Source: Photorhabdus australis DSM 17609 | GTDB taxonomy: Bacteria; Pseudomonadota; Gammaproteobacteria; Enterobacterales; Enterobacteriaceae | Assembly: GCF_000711895.1 (NCBI RefSeq) | Contig: NZ_JONO01000031.1 | Location: forward strand, 1-64,000 | Direction of reading: 5' to 3' | Length of the DNA: 64,000 bases | Shown here: positions 9,520 to 17,815 of the stretch, piece by piece | Layout of the letters: every line of letters begins with the position of its first letter | Position numbering within the stretch: position 1 is the stretch's first letter | Program-made: the position numbers and the translations under genes | The notes under the pieces: generated by a model | Seen by the model: the letters and a program-made list of their open reading frames with translations, nothing else | Told to the model about the DNA's origin: nothing | Databases searched by the model: none

Positions 9520-10962
9520 ATGAAGCGAATTTTTCTGATTATATGTTTTTTGGCTGCTTTAATTGTCGCAATTATTCAGGGTATCGGTTTGGTACTTCCT
9601 GATAAAGTTTCAGTTGAATCTTTTAGAGAAAACGGATTTAAGAATGTAATGAGGACACTTGGTGTCATTGCAGCAGAACCTCATCCTGCTGCTTCAAAAC
9701 GGCAAGAGTTAGTTCGGGCCTACCTGATTAAAGAGATGAATGAGATGGGGTACAAAGTCACTGAACAGAAATTTCACTACACAGCGAATGATTTGGGATT
9801 AAAGTTTGTGAGAGACGAACAGGGTAATGTTGAAGACGAAATATCTACTCACTCTGAATTAAGTGGGACGAATCTTATTGCAAAGCTGAAGGTTCCTTCT
9901 CCAAAAGGAACTATGTTGATTATTTCGCATTATGATAGCGTAAGAACAGCGCAAGGAGCCAGTGATAATGGAATGGCCATTGCCTCAGTACTTCAATTAA
10001 TGCGGGATCTTTCCCAAAGAACGGATATAAAAAATAATGTGATATTTTTATTCTCGGATGCTGAAGAATTGGGGTTACTTGGAGTACGCCATTTTGTTAA
10101 GAATATTGATGAAATAACATCTCAATCAATAGACCTTGTTCTTAACTTTGATGCTCGTGGGAATAATGGCGTACCTCTTTTGTTTGAGACGTCAGAGAAA
10201 AATTTTGCTCTTGTCTCAGAATGGAATCGTAGTGCCTATAAACCGGTTGCTTTCTCATTTAGTCCTATCGTGTATCAAATGTTGAAGAATGACACAGATT
10301 TTAGTGTCTTCCTGGATATGGGGTTTACCGGGATGAATTTTGCTACGATTCTGGGTGACGAGCATTACCACCGTATGAGTGATACTGTTGAGAATCTTAA
10401 TCCTGGAACTTTATGGCGATATCAGCGAACGCTTCGGGATTTAGGTATTCATTTTGCGATTAAAGAGGTCACACGTTTTTCCAGAGAAAGTGTAGATGCA
10501 GTTTATTTCCCGGTACCTTACATTGGGCTTATTATCATGCCTGCATTTGTGGCCTTTTCTGCGGGGTTTTTGGCATTTGTACTTTCTATATCATTAGCTG
10601 TGAAAAATATATGGTTTTCACATTCATCTGAAAGTGTATCGAAGATACAAACCATTTTGAGGATATTTTCTGGATTACTGAGCCTGGCTGTAGCATTGAT
10701 TGTACCTACTGCATCTTATCTTATTACATTACCTGTTTTGTTGTTTTTGTTTATGGATTTAATGTTGCGTGAGTTCAATAGATTTAGTCTCGCGTTGATT
10801 CTGTTAATTATCTGTATTTATATTACATGTATTATCTATGTTCCTATTGTATATCTTGTTGTTGTCGGGTTACATGCTAATATAGTGGGTAGTGTGCTTG
10901 CTCTTCTACTCATTCTTTTTTTAGGATTGGTTACAGCCAGTTTTTGGAATAGAGCGGATTAG
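9520..10962 (+). CDS. membrane-anchored M28-family metallopeptidase
   Basis: 480-residue zinc aminopeptidase-like protein. An N-terminal hydrophobic segment (residues 1-25) acts as signal anchor. The M28 catalytic domain covers about 45-340, with the zinc-ligand pattern SHYDS (His137), ASDNG (Asp149), DAEELGLLG (Glu182/183), NFDARG (Asp211) and a histidine in GDEHYHR. Four to five hydrophobic segments follow in the last 140 residues. The catalytic part should face the periplasm. A TTG at 9460 would extend the frame by 20 residues, but the ATG at 9520 has the ribosome binding site gggag and directly precedes the hydrophobic segment. It is a single-gene unit between iclR and an ERIC. Substrate unknown. 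Confidence 0.85.
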   Translation: MKRIFLIICFLAALIVAIIQGIGLVLPDKVSVESFRENGFKNVMRTLGVIAAEPHPAASKRQELVRAYLIKEMNEMGYKVTEQKFHYTANDLGLKFVRDEQGNVEDEISTHSELSGTNLIAKLKVPSPKGTMLIISHYDSVRTAQGASDNGMAIASVLQLMRDLSQRTDIKNNVIFLFSDAEELGLLGVRHFVKNIDEITSQSIDLVLNFDARGNNGVPLLFETSEKNFALVSEWNRSAYKPVAFSFSPIVYQMLKNDTDFSVFLDMGFTGMNFATILGDEHYHRMSDTVENLNPGTLWRYQRTLRDLGIHFAIKEVTRFSRESVDAVYFPVPYIGLIIMPAFVAFSAGFLAFVLSISLAVKNIWFSHSSESVSKIQTILRIFSGLLSLAVALIVPTASYLITLPVLLFLFMDLMLREFNRFSLALILLIICIYITCIIYVPIVYLVVVGLHANIVGSVLALLLILFLGLVTASFWNRAD

Positions 10963-11020
10963 TTCCATAAAACTAGTGATTGGCATTAACGTCAATATAA
11001 AACCAGTCAAATAAATAATA

Positions 11021-11147
11021 TATATCCAATAGATTTCAAGATGCATCGCGACGGCAAGGGAGCGAATCCCTGGGAGCATAGATAACTCTGTGACCGGGGT
11101 GAGTGAGTGTAGCCAACAAAGAGGTAACTTGAAAGATAACAGGTATA
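11021..11147 (+). repeat. ERIC element, copy 1
   Basis: 127-bp imperfect palindrome from tatatccaatagatttcaag to gataacaggtata. It contains the ERIC core gggagcatagataa...gtgaccggggtgagtgag. It has the same orientation as the copy at 18840, so the two form direct repeats around the biosynthetic operon. The stretches aaccagtca just left and tgactggtt just right of the element are exact inverted repeats, as if the ERIC had entered the loop of an existing hairpin. Confidence 0.92.
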
Positions 11148-11907
11148 ATGACTGGTTTATATTGCTTGATAATATGAGGTGATTGGGGTTTTTTATTGAA
11201 AATAAATGAACATATAATTTATGAGATTTAAATTCGTTATCATGTTTTCCATTCCATATAATAATCTGGTTTTGAAATTCATTTATTTTGTTATTTTTAT
11301 GATTGGTCAGGTTGTTATTTCGTTAAAAGTCTTGTAAGTAATAAGGTAAGTATGAAAATTTGGTTTAATTAAAATATCTATTTTGTGATTTTGTTGTGAA
11401 TTACAATAGCTTGAATAACAAAATTAAAATATATGGCGCTATATTGTTAATTTGGAGTGTTATTTTAAAAAAATACCCATGATAGCGTTTTTTCTGGTCG
11501 ATGTGGCGTGAGTTTTTAATATGATTTCTTACCTTTTAACTCAGTACTTTTCCGCCAAAAAATAGACCTAATGAGATTGGTTGTTATATTCTTATTAATT
11601 CATAACGCAATGTATTAATATATATGTGAAATGGTTTTTTTATGAAATTAGGCCATAAGCAGCATGTAAAATAATTTTTCCATCGAATAATTTGTAAAAT
11701 CAGATATGTTTCTTGATTTATCTATGACCTATTACTAAGAAAGTATAAGGGGATTTTATATTGATTAATTATGGGTTCTAAAATCACCGATTCCCCTAAA
11801 GAAGAGACGAGTATTTAACATTTGGCATTCAAAGCGTGAATGTCTTTTGGGAGGGCTTATCTTCAATGCTAGTCACTGGAGTGTGAGGTCAATGGGAGTG
11901 CGAATAT
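11148..11907. other. AT-rich upstream region of the biosynthetic operon
   Basis: About 760 bases of low-GC DNA with no gene-like frame longer than a few dozen codons. A 15-codon frame (11771-11818) lacks a well-placed ribosome binding site. The operon promoter is expected here, but I cannot point to a clear -35/-10 pair. The length of the spacer allows for a dedicated regulator site. Confidence 0.5.
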
Positions 11908-12744
11908 ATGAAAAATAATATTAAAGGTGATAGTTTTAAAGTGGCAGGTAAATTTCTCTGTAAGTATGAGATTTATCAGGGAGATGGTAATGGCAGGGTT
12001 ATCGTATTGTTACCGGCGATTGGCGTGGAAATTAGGAAATATGAAACGCTAATAGAACAGTTGGTAAAAGAAGGTTTTCAGGTTGTGACTTCTGAGATGC
12101 CAGGCTATGGAAATAGCCAACCCAAACCCAGCCGGGAAAATGATTATAACTATTCCGATTTGCTACGGGATTATCTTCCGGCAATGTTGGACAAGGCTAT
12201 TGAATTAAATGCCAAAGAAATTCCTATTATTTTTGGTCACAGCCTTGGTGGACATATTGCGACACTTTTTGCCTGCTCAACTGATAGATCTTTTTCTCTG
12301 TTTTGTGTGGCGACGGGGAATGTGGGGTACAAGAACTGGCAAGGTATGGGGCAGATACAAATAATAACAGCAGCGGTTGTTTTTAACATTCTGACGGCGT
12401 TATATGGTTATCTTCCTGGAAAAAAGATTGGGTTTGGCATAAGAGAAGCTAAAGGGCTGATGAGGGATTGGTCCAGAACGGTCTGTACAGGAAATTATTA
12501 TCATGTCAGTGCTTATAAAGGTAAAAAGAATAATAACTTATCCAAAGCTGTTTATATATGTTTCAAAGGAGATAACTGGGCTCCGTTAAAATCTAGCCAA
12601 GAATTAGCAAGGTTGATACCTCACTCAGAAGTTAGCGAAATAACCATGGATATTAAGGGCAATCCTCATAGTGCCTGGATTAAGCAGCCAGGAGAGATTA
12701 TTAAAATTATGAAAATAAAAATGCTGGAGAATAAAAATGATTAA
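11908..12744 (+). CDS. alpha/beta hydrolase, first gene of the candidate azoxy operon
   Basis: 278-residue cytoplasmic protein with an alpha/beta-hydrolase fold. The nucleophile elbow is FGHSLGGH (Ser near residue 113). A later acidic residue lies in CFKGDNWAP, and the candidate catalytic histidine is in GNPHSAW near the C terminus. The oxyanion region ALLPAIGVEIR-like segment comes early. It starts at an ATG about 760 bases downstream of the ERIC and overlaps the next gene by 8 bases, so it heads an operon. In this context it could release, hydrolyse or transesterify an aminoacyl or acyl intermediate; that role is inference. It carries no signal peptide. Confidence 0.8.
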   Translation: MKNNIKGDSFKVAGKFLCKYEIYQGDGNGRVIVLLPAIGVEIRKYETLIEQLVKEGFQVVTSEMPGYGNSQPKPSRENDYNYSDLLRDYLPAMLDKAIELNAKEIPIIFGHSLGGHIATLFACSTDRSFSLFCVATGNVGYKNWQGMGQIQIITAAVVFNILTALYGYLPGKKIGFGIREAKGLMRDWSRTVCTGNYYHVSAYKGKKNNNLSKAVYICFKGDNWAPLKSSQELARLIPHSEVSEITMDIKGNPHSAWIKQPGEIIKIMKIKMLENKND

Positions 12745-13120
12745 CACAATGAAAATGTTGCGTTGGGAATTTCTGGGGTTGTTTTTTATTAGTTTGTTTC
12801 TGACTTGGCAACTTGTGGACTATATAAGCTGGTGGCAATTTATTTTGTTATTTTTTCTGATTGATATTATTGGTTATTACCCAGGACGAATTTGGAGTTT
12901 GCTGAATAAAAAAGAGGTTCCTCCAGCGGGTTTTTATACCGTTTATAATATTTGCCACAATTTATTTACGATTAGCATAATGAGTTTGCTCTGGTTATGG
13001 TTATTTAAGGATAATTACAGTGTTATTGCGTTATTTGTTCATATCTGCTTAGACAGAGGAGTACTAGGCAATTTCCCTAAGTTATCAATTAATGTGTTTA
13101 AACAGCCAACTGTTCATTAA
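12737..13120 (+). CDS. small polytopic membrane protein, candidate membrane partner in N-N bond formation
   Basis: 127 residues with about four hydrophobic segments (roughly 10-28, 31-50, 66-86 and 90-108). Conserved-looking polar residues lie in or next to the membrane: Asp in FLIDIIGYYPGR, His in NICHNLF, and His plus Asp in FVHICLDRG. They could bind a metal. The ATG overlaps the end of the hydrolase gene by 8 bases, showing translational coupling. In the valanimycin pathway a membrane-bound hydrazine synthase (VlmO) acts together with a diiron azoxy synthase (VlmB). This protein has the right position and character for such a partner, but I cannot confirm homology by eye. Confidence 0.6.
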   Translation: MINTMKMLRWEFLGLFFISLFLTWQLVDYISWWQFILLFFLIDIIGYYPGRIWSLLNKKEVPPAGFYTVYNICHNLFTISIMSLLWLWLFKDNYSVIALFVHICLDRGVLGNFPKLSINVFKQPTVH

Positions 13121-13167
13121 AGTAAATTATTACAGAGAGATGCGTTATTTAAAGAGGGTTTTACATC

Positions 13168-14064
13168 ATGGGTTTAATTAAACAGGCATCGGAAATAGAA
13201 ATGCAGGCTAAGGAGTGGGGATTAGATGAGTGGTTTGCTGAACAGGTAAAGGTTGAACAAAGAAAAAAGACCAGTTACGCCAATGATCCTAAATTAACTT
13301 ATTTGCCTGGTGATTTGAGGGAATCTTTGATTAGGGAGCTTTCTTTCAAATCGATTTCAGAATATGAAGCGACTAAAGCCTTGCTATTGCTTGCGGATAA
13401 GGCCCCAGATAGCATTAATTTTGATTATATGCTGACTCAAATATTTGACGAAGGCAGACATGCTAAATTATTTAGAGAACATCTGGTTAAAATAGGTTTC
13501 GCAGATATCAATAATGTGGCCGGTAAAATGGAAAGTCTCCTACGGGGAAAAATGACCAATATGTTGGAGACATTGAGAACTTATTTTGACAAATGGGTGG
13601 TGCTGAAAAATGACTATATCGCAGGTGTGCTGATTATTACTGTCGTGCTGGAAGGTGTGCTGGCACCAACATCAGAACTCAGTGAGATCAAGTGGCGCCC
13701 TTTTGATATTGCGGCAGCCGAGACACAAGCCAGAGCTAACGCTGATGAATTAAGACATCTGACCGTCTGTGCAAACATGGTCAAAACAGCTATCGAAAAT
13801 GACCATTCTTTAAAACAGTCGGCCCTTGAATGTATTGAAGAAGGATTGGCGTTGTGGAACCAGGTATCTGTTGATGATCTGTTTGTGGAACGTGAAATGT
13901 TTTATCAACGAGGAATGCAAAGTAATTTGCGCTTTATTGAAGGTTATGAGCTGGCGCCAGGGGTATTGTTGTCTGAATCTACCGTGGAATCTCGCCTTGA
14001 GTTGTCTCATTTCCTGGTTGAGCAGATGCAGCAGTCCCGCCTTGAGTATATGGGTTTAGTGTAG
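13168..14064 (+). CDS. ferritin-like diiron oxygenase, candidate VlmB-type azoxy synthase
   Basis: 298-residue helical protein with two ExxH motifs: Glu95-His98 in DEGRH and Glu194-His197 in DELRH. Additional acidic residues lie one helix before each (Glu65/67 and Glu162). This E...ExxH...E...ExxH pattern is the ligand set of ferritin-like diiron oxygenases. The ATG follows gaggg. The neighbours (N-hydroxylase-like flavoprotein, aminotransferase/acyl reductase fusion, tRNA-dependent aminoacyl transferase) point to the VlmB role of oxidising a hydrazine to an azoxy group. An aldehyde-deformylating oxygenase was considered because an acyl-ACP reductase domain is encoded nearby. The rest of the operon fits N-N chemistry better. 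Confidence 0.75.
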   Translation: MGLIKQASEIEMQAKEWGLDEWFAEQVKVEQRKKTSYANDPKLTYLPGDLRESLIRELSFKSISEYEATKALLLLADKAPDSINFDYMLTQIFDEGRHAKLFREHLVKIGFADINNVAGKMESLLRGKMTNMLETLRTYFDKWVVLKNDYIAGVLIITVVLEGVLAPTSELSEIKWRPFDIAAAETQARANADELRHLTVCANMVKTAIENDHSLKQSALECIEEGLALWNQVSVDDLFVEREMFYQRGMQSNLRFIEGYELAPGVLLSESTVESRLELSHFLVEQMQQSRLEYMGLV

Positions 14065-14112
14065 ATATTAAGTTTGTAGTGAGTTGTTTGGGTGTTGAGA
14101 GGAGAGTTGAAA

Positions 14113-15159
14113 ATGACAGATATTGTTGAAGAAATTAGGAAAAGTAGCGAGAAATGCCAGAACTTAACGCCTGAAGGGTTGAAGAAATTATTGCTGGGTT
14201 CTGGCGCTGCTTCACAATGCCTGCGTTTGGTGGCTCAATCCAATATAGAGGGACTTTGCCAGGTGGGTAATACAATCCGTGAGGTATCCTCATGGTTGCC
14301 CTCAATCGGTATTGCTTTAACCATGCATAATCATATTGTGCTGGCTTGTGCTAAATTTCCTGACATATTCGAAGATAATAATAAATTGTTAAATGAAGTT
14401 ATGGCTTCAGAAGTGCTGGTCGCTTCTGCTTTTGCTGAAGGTCTGCCGGGGACAAATATTTTTTCACCATCACTTAAAATGCATTCTAAGGAAGGAAAGC
14501 TGTTTGTTAATGGTTCGAAGAAACCTTGTTCTCTGTCTTCTATTGCTGATTATTATGTGTTATCGGTCAGTGATACCGATAATGACAATGAAATGAGAGT
14601 CGTACTGATTGCTAAATCGGCTCAGAATATTAATATTATTCCTTTCTGGCGGTTGAAGGTTTTGTTTGAAAGTGATAACCAGGAAGTCAAATTTTCGGAT
14701 ACCGAAGTTTTGCCGCAACTCCTTTCCCACTATAAGGGAATTGAACAGCAGGTTGTACTTTCTTACGGTTTATCATTATTTAATTACTTTGCTGCTAATA
14801 CGTATTCAGGAATTCTTAATGGGCTTGCCCGTTTTATTCCTGGGAGAGTAGCCGAACAGCAATCAATTAAATATACCTTAACCCAAGCTGATTATAAGAT
14901 TAATGCGATTCTCGGTCAGATGTTAACTGTAGCCCATGATGCCCACAGGGATGAAAATGCCATTCGTAACATCCTGGCACTGCGCTATACCCTGGAAAAG
15001 ATCCTCGAAGAAACCGCCAGTTTCATACTCCGATGTTGTGGTGGTATTCAGGTAATGACAACGCCAGAAATTATGAATTTCTACTCTGCGGTACAGTTAT
15101 TCAAATTTCATCCCATAGGAGAGTTCCAGATGGTTAGCCAAATAATGCAGCAAATTTAA
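14113..15159 (+). CDS. acyl-CoA dehydrogenase-like flavoprotein, candidate amine N-hydroxylase (VlmH-like)
   Basis: 348 residues with the acyl-CoA dehydrogenase / class D flavin monooxygenase layout. It has a helical N-terminal domain, a beta domain at about 110-215 (ASAFAEGLPGTNI...LFVNGSKKPCS), and a helical C-terminal domain ending in FILRCCGGIQVMTTPEIMNFY. Such proteins are two-component monooxygenases using reduced flavin. In valanimycin synthesis the isobutylamine N-hydroxylase VlmH belongs to this group and works with a flavin reductase. No reductase is encoded here, so a housekeeping one would have to serve. The ATG at 14113 has ggaga upstream; the in-frame TTG at 14092 is unlikely. 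N-hydroxylation of a fatty amine is inference. Confidence 0.72.
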   Translation: MTDIVEEIRKSSEKCQNLTPEGLKKLLLGSGAASQCLRLVAQSNIEGLCQVGNTIREVSSWLPSIGIALTMHNHIVLACAKFPDIFEDNNKLLNEVMASEVLVASAFAEGLPGTNIFSPSLKMHSKEGKLFVNGSKKPCSLSSIADYYVLSVSDTDNDNEMRVVLIAKSAQNINIIPFWRLKVLFESDNQEVKFSDTEVLPQLLSHYKGIEQQVVLSYGLSLFNYFAANTYSGILNGLARFIPGRVAEQQSIKYTLTQADYKINAILGQMLTVAHDAHRDENAIRNILALRYTLEKILEETASFILRCCGGIQVMTTPEIMNFYSAVQLFKFHPIGEFQMVSQIMQQI

Positions 15160-15198
15160 TTAATTTTTAGATCACTTAATTTTACTCAAGTATTTTTC

Positions 15199-15222
15199 CA
15201 TGCTGTTTACAGCATGACTTTG
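15199..15222 (+). terminator. intra-operon hairpin before the aminotransferase fusion gene
   Basis: Inverted repeat catgctg / cagcatg with a 4-base loop lies in the 88-base spacer between the N-hydroxylase-like gene and the fusion gene, followed by actttg. There is no long T run, so it may be a processing or partial attenuation site rather than a full stop. Confidence 0.45.
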
Positions 15223-15247
15223 TGCACCTAAAAAAAGAGAGAGAACT

Positions 15248-17815
15248 ATGTTTGTTAATCAATATCGTGAGAGTTTATTAAACTCTGTGGGCCTTGAGCT
15301 GGATATCAAGTCAGCTCAAGATAACCGGCTTACATTATCGGATGGCCGGGTTGTTAAAGACTTTTTGGCTCAATATGGGGCATTACCATTTGGGCATAAT
15401 CCCGATTTCGCTATTTCTGAAATCGACAAATTCATTAAAAATAAAGAGGCCATTTTTGTTCAGCCCAATATTCACAAAAAGGTACGATTATTGGCTGAAA
15501 TGCTTGCCGAGCAAATAGATAATAAGAAATATACCCACTGCGTTTTTACTAATAGTGGCGCTGAAACCGTAGAAGCTGCGATTAAGTTTTCGCGCTTAGT
15601 GACTGGCAGAAAAAGTATTTTGAGTTTGCATCGTAGTTTTCATGGCAAAACTTATTCGGCGTTATCCGCTACAGGATCAAATCGGTTTAAAGCTGATTTC
15701 ATTCACGATGATAAACTGTATGAACATGTCGATAGTGAAGATTTGGCTGAAATTAAAAGAAAGCTGGAGAGCCGAGAATTCGCCGCATTTATTGTTGAAC
15801 CGGTACAAGGAGAAGGTGGAATGAAAATCATTCCATCGGATACATTGTCTCGTATTCTGAAATTATGTAAGGAAAATGGCACATTATCCGTATTTGATGA
15901 AGTTCAGACGGGTATCGGCAGGTTGGGGGCATTCTGTGCAGCTACACTTTACTCTCTGAAACCGGATGTGATTCTGTTTTCTAAGGCGTTGGGTGCAGGT
16001 ATGTCACCGATTGGTGCGATGTTGTATTCAAATGAGCTTTATTTGTCTGAATTCGATAAGAAACACAGTTCCACTTTTGCCAATAATGTTCTGGCCGCGA
16101 CGATGGGAATTGCCGTTATCCAGCATCTGACTAAAGATGATGGCAAGGCATTAACGCACGTTCAGGAAGTTAGCGGTTATGTTGATGAATGCCTTGAACA
16201 ATTATCGGCTAAATATCCAGAACATTTTTGCTGGCAAGGTGCTGGGTTGATGCGTGGCCTTGAAATACAGGACAGCAAAGCGACTTCCAACATATTTATC
16301 AACTTTAGCCAAAGAAGTGGTGGTCTGGCTTATATCATTTGTAGTTTCTTATTGAAACACTACGGTATTTTCACCATGCCGTTAATGTCTCGTCCTTGCT
16401 CTGTACGTTTTGAGCCACCGCTTAACGTTTCCAAAGAAGATATTAAGACATTCTTTGCGGCTTTTGATGAAGTCTGTAACCTGGTTCGGAATGGACGATA
16501 TGACATTCTGTTTGCCCACTTGATAGACATGCCGGTAACCGATCTGCCATTACCTTCGGTCAGCTATCCGATTTCAGTGAACAACAATATTGCTCAGATG
16601 AAAGCGCCTGTTCCTCAATTGGTTGAGGGGAAGAAATTCGCTTTCTTGATTCATTCAACCTCGGTTAGTGAATTTTCGCATTCTTATTGCCTGTCAATAA
16701 AGGAAAATTATACGCCGGAACAGCAGAGACAACTTGGTCATTGGATCATGCAAATTTCTGCTATTGATTTTAATCCTGATATCGCGGTTGAGTTTGGTGT
16801 CGAAAGCTCAACGGCATACGTTAATGGCATGCTTTTATTCTCGCCTATCAGTCCTGAAGATATGATGGCATTACCAACCAAAGAACGGGCTGCTTTGATG
16901 AAGGAGTATCTTGATTTGGCAGAGAAAAATGGCGCTGAAATTGTCGGTTTAGGTGCTTACACTTCTGTTATTACTGACGGAGGTAATAGCCTGGTGAATA
17001 ATCGGCAGGGCCGGATATTGACTAATGGTAACTCGCTCACAGCGATGGCAGTGGTTGAAGGTATCCGATCAATGCTGACCGAAAATGCACATCGGCAAAC
17101 TTTGGCGGTGGTTGGTGCCAGGGGGTCTGTTGGTAGGTTGTCAGTGACGGGTTTGGCCCATAACTTTGGTCGAATTATCTTGGTTAGCCGACCTAACAAA
17201 GCACGCATACTGCTCTCAGAACTGACTAAAGCGCTGCTTTCCTCGGTGTTAAAGACTCACGATGTTATCCAGCCAGACTCTGTTATGGATAAGATAAAAA
17301 AATGGCTGTTTAAACAAAATCCAGGTGTGACAGATGCTCGCGTCTTGCATGAGCAACTTCTTGAAGTCATTGGAACTCTTGGTTTGGAAGCGATAGAAAG
17401 TTATGAACAATCCTTGAGCCAGGCTGATTTTATCGTCTCAGCAACCAGCGAAGGTAAGCCTTTCTTAAATACCCATTATTTAAAAGGTTCCGCCATCGTT
17501 TTTGATGCAGCCAGACCTTTCGATTTCATTCGTGATGGCAACCGTCATATTTATGAGGGCGGTTTGGTCCATCAGCCTGAGAAAGTTATCTACAGCGATT
17601 GCAACTTGATCGACGTGCCTGCGGGGGTAAATCTCGCCTGTTTGTCGGAAACTATTGCTGTTGCACTTGAAGGAGTCACTGTGCATCAAAGTATCGGTAA
17701 ATCTATTGATTACAATGACGCATTAGCTATCCGGGATATCGCAAGAAAGCATGGGTTCGTCCCTGTCCAATATACCCGAAATGATCAAGGTGAACGTTAT
17801 GAGCATGTTGCCTGA
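15248..17815 (+). CDS. class III aminotransferase fused to an acyl-ACP reductase domain
   Basis: 855-residue bifunctional protein. Residues 1-430 form a PLP-dependent class III aminotransferase: FTNSGAETVEAAIK, FDEVQTGIGRLG, and the Schiff-base lysine Lys246 in FSKALGAGMSPIG. Residues about 470-855 resemble cyanobacterial long-chain acyl-ACP reductase (AAR). They have GLGAYTSVI-like and TNGNSLTA segments, a nucleotide-binding loop VVGARGSVG at 621-629, and Cys798 in ACLSETIAVALEG, aligned with the AAR catalytic cysteine in ACFAEAML. Together these domains would reduce an acyl thioester to an aldehyde and transaminate it to a primary amine. The gene overlaps the next by 17 bases. Chain length of the substrate cannot be read from the sequence. 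Confidence 0.88.
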   Translation: MFVNQYRESLLNSVGLELDIKSAQDNRLTLSDGRVVKDFLAQYGALPFGHNPDFAISEIDKFIKNKEAIFVQPNIHKKVRLLAEMLAEQIDNKKYTHCVFTNSGAETVEAAIKFSRLVTGRKSILSLHRSFHGKTYSALSATGSNRFKADFIHDDKLYEHVDSEDLAEIKRKLESREFAAFIVEPVQGEGGMKIIPSDTLSRILKLCKENGTLSVFDEVQTGIGRLGAFCAATLYSLKPDVILFSKALGAGMSPIGAMLYSNELYLSEFDKKHSSTFANNVLAATMGIAVIQHLTKDDGKALTHVQEVSGYVDECLEQLSAKYPEHFCWQGAGLMRGLEIQDSKATSNIFINFSQRSGGLAYIICSFLLKHYGIFTMPLMSRPCSVRFEPPLNVSKEDIKTFFAAFDEVCNLVRNGRYDILFAHLIDMPVTDLPLPSVSYPISVNNNIAQMKAPVPQLVEGKKFAFLIHSTSVSEFSHSYCLSIKENYTPEQQRQLGHWIMQISAIDFNPDIAVEFGVESSTAYVNGMLLFSPISPEDMMALPTKERAALMKEYLDLAEKNGAEIVGLGAYTSVITDGGNSLVNNRQGRILTNGNSLTAMAVVEGIRSMLTENAHRQTLAVVGARGSVGRLSVTGLAHNFGRIILVSRPNKARILLSELTKALLSSVLKTHDVIQPDSVMDKIKKWLFKQNPGVTDARVLHEQLLEVIGTLGLEAIESYEQSLSQADFIVSATSEGKPFLNTHYLKGSAIVFDAARPFDFIRDGNRHIYEGGLVHQPEKVIYSDCNLIDVPAGVNLACLSETIAVALEGVTVHQSIGKSIDYNDALAIRDIARKHGFVPVQYTRNDQGERYEHVA

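Noticed and set aside
13168-17815. Alkane pathway (acyl-ACP reductase plus aldehyde-deformylating oxygenase)
   Set aside because: The reductase domain is fused to an aminotransferase, and the operon also carries an N-hydroxylase-like flavoprotein and a tRNA-dependent aminoacyl transferase. These have no place in alkane synthesis.
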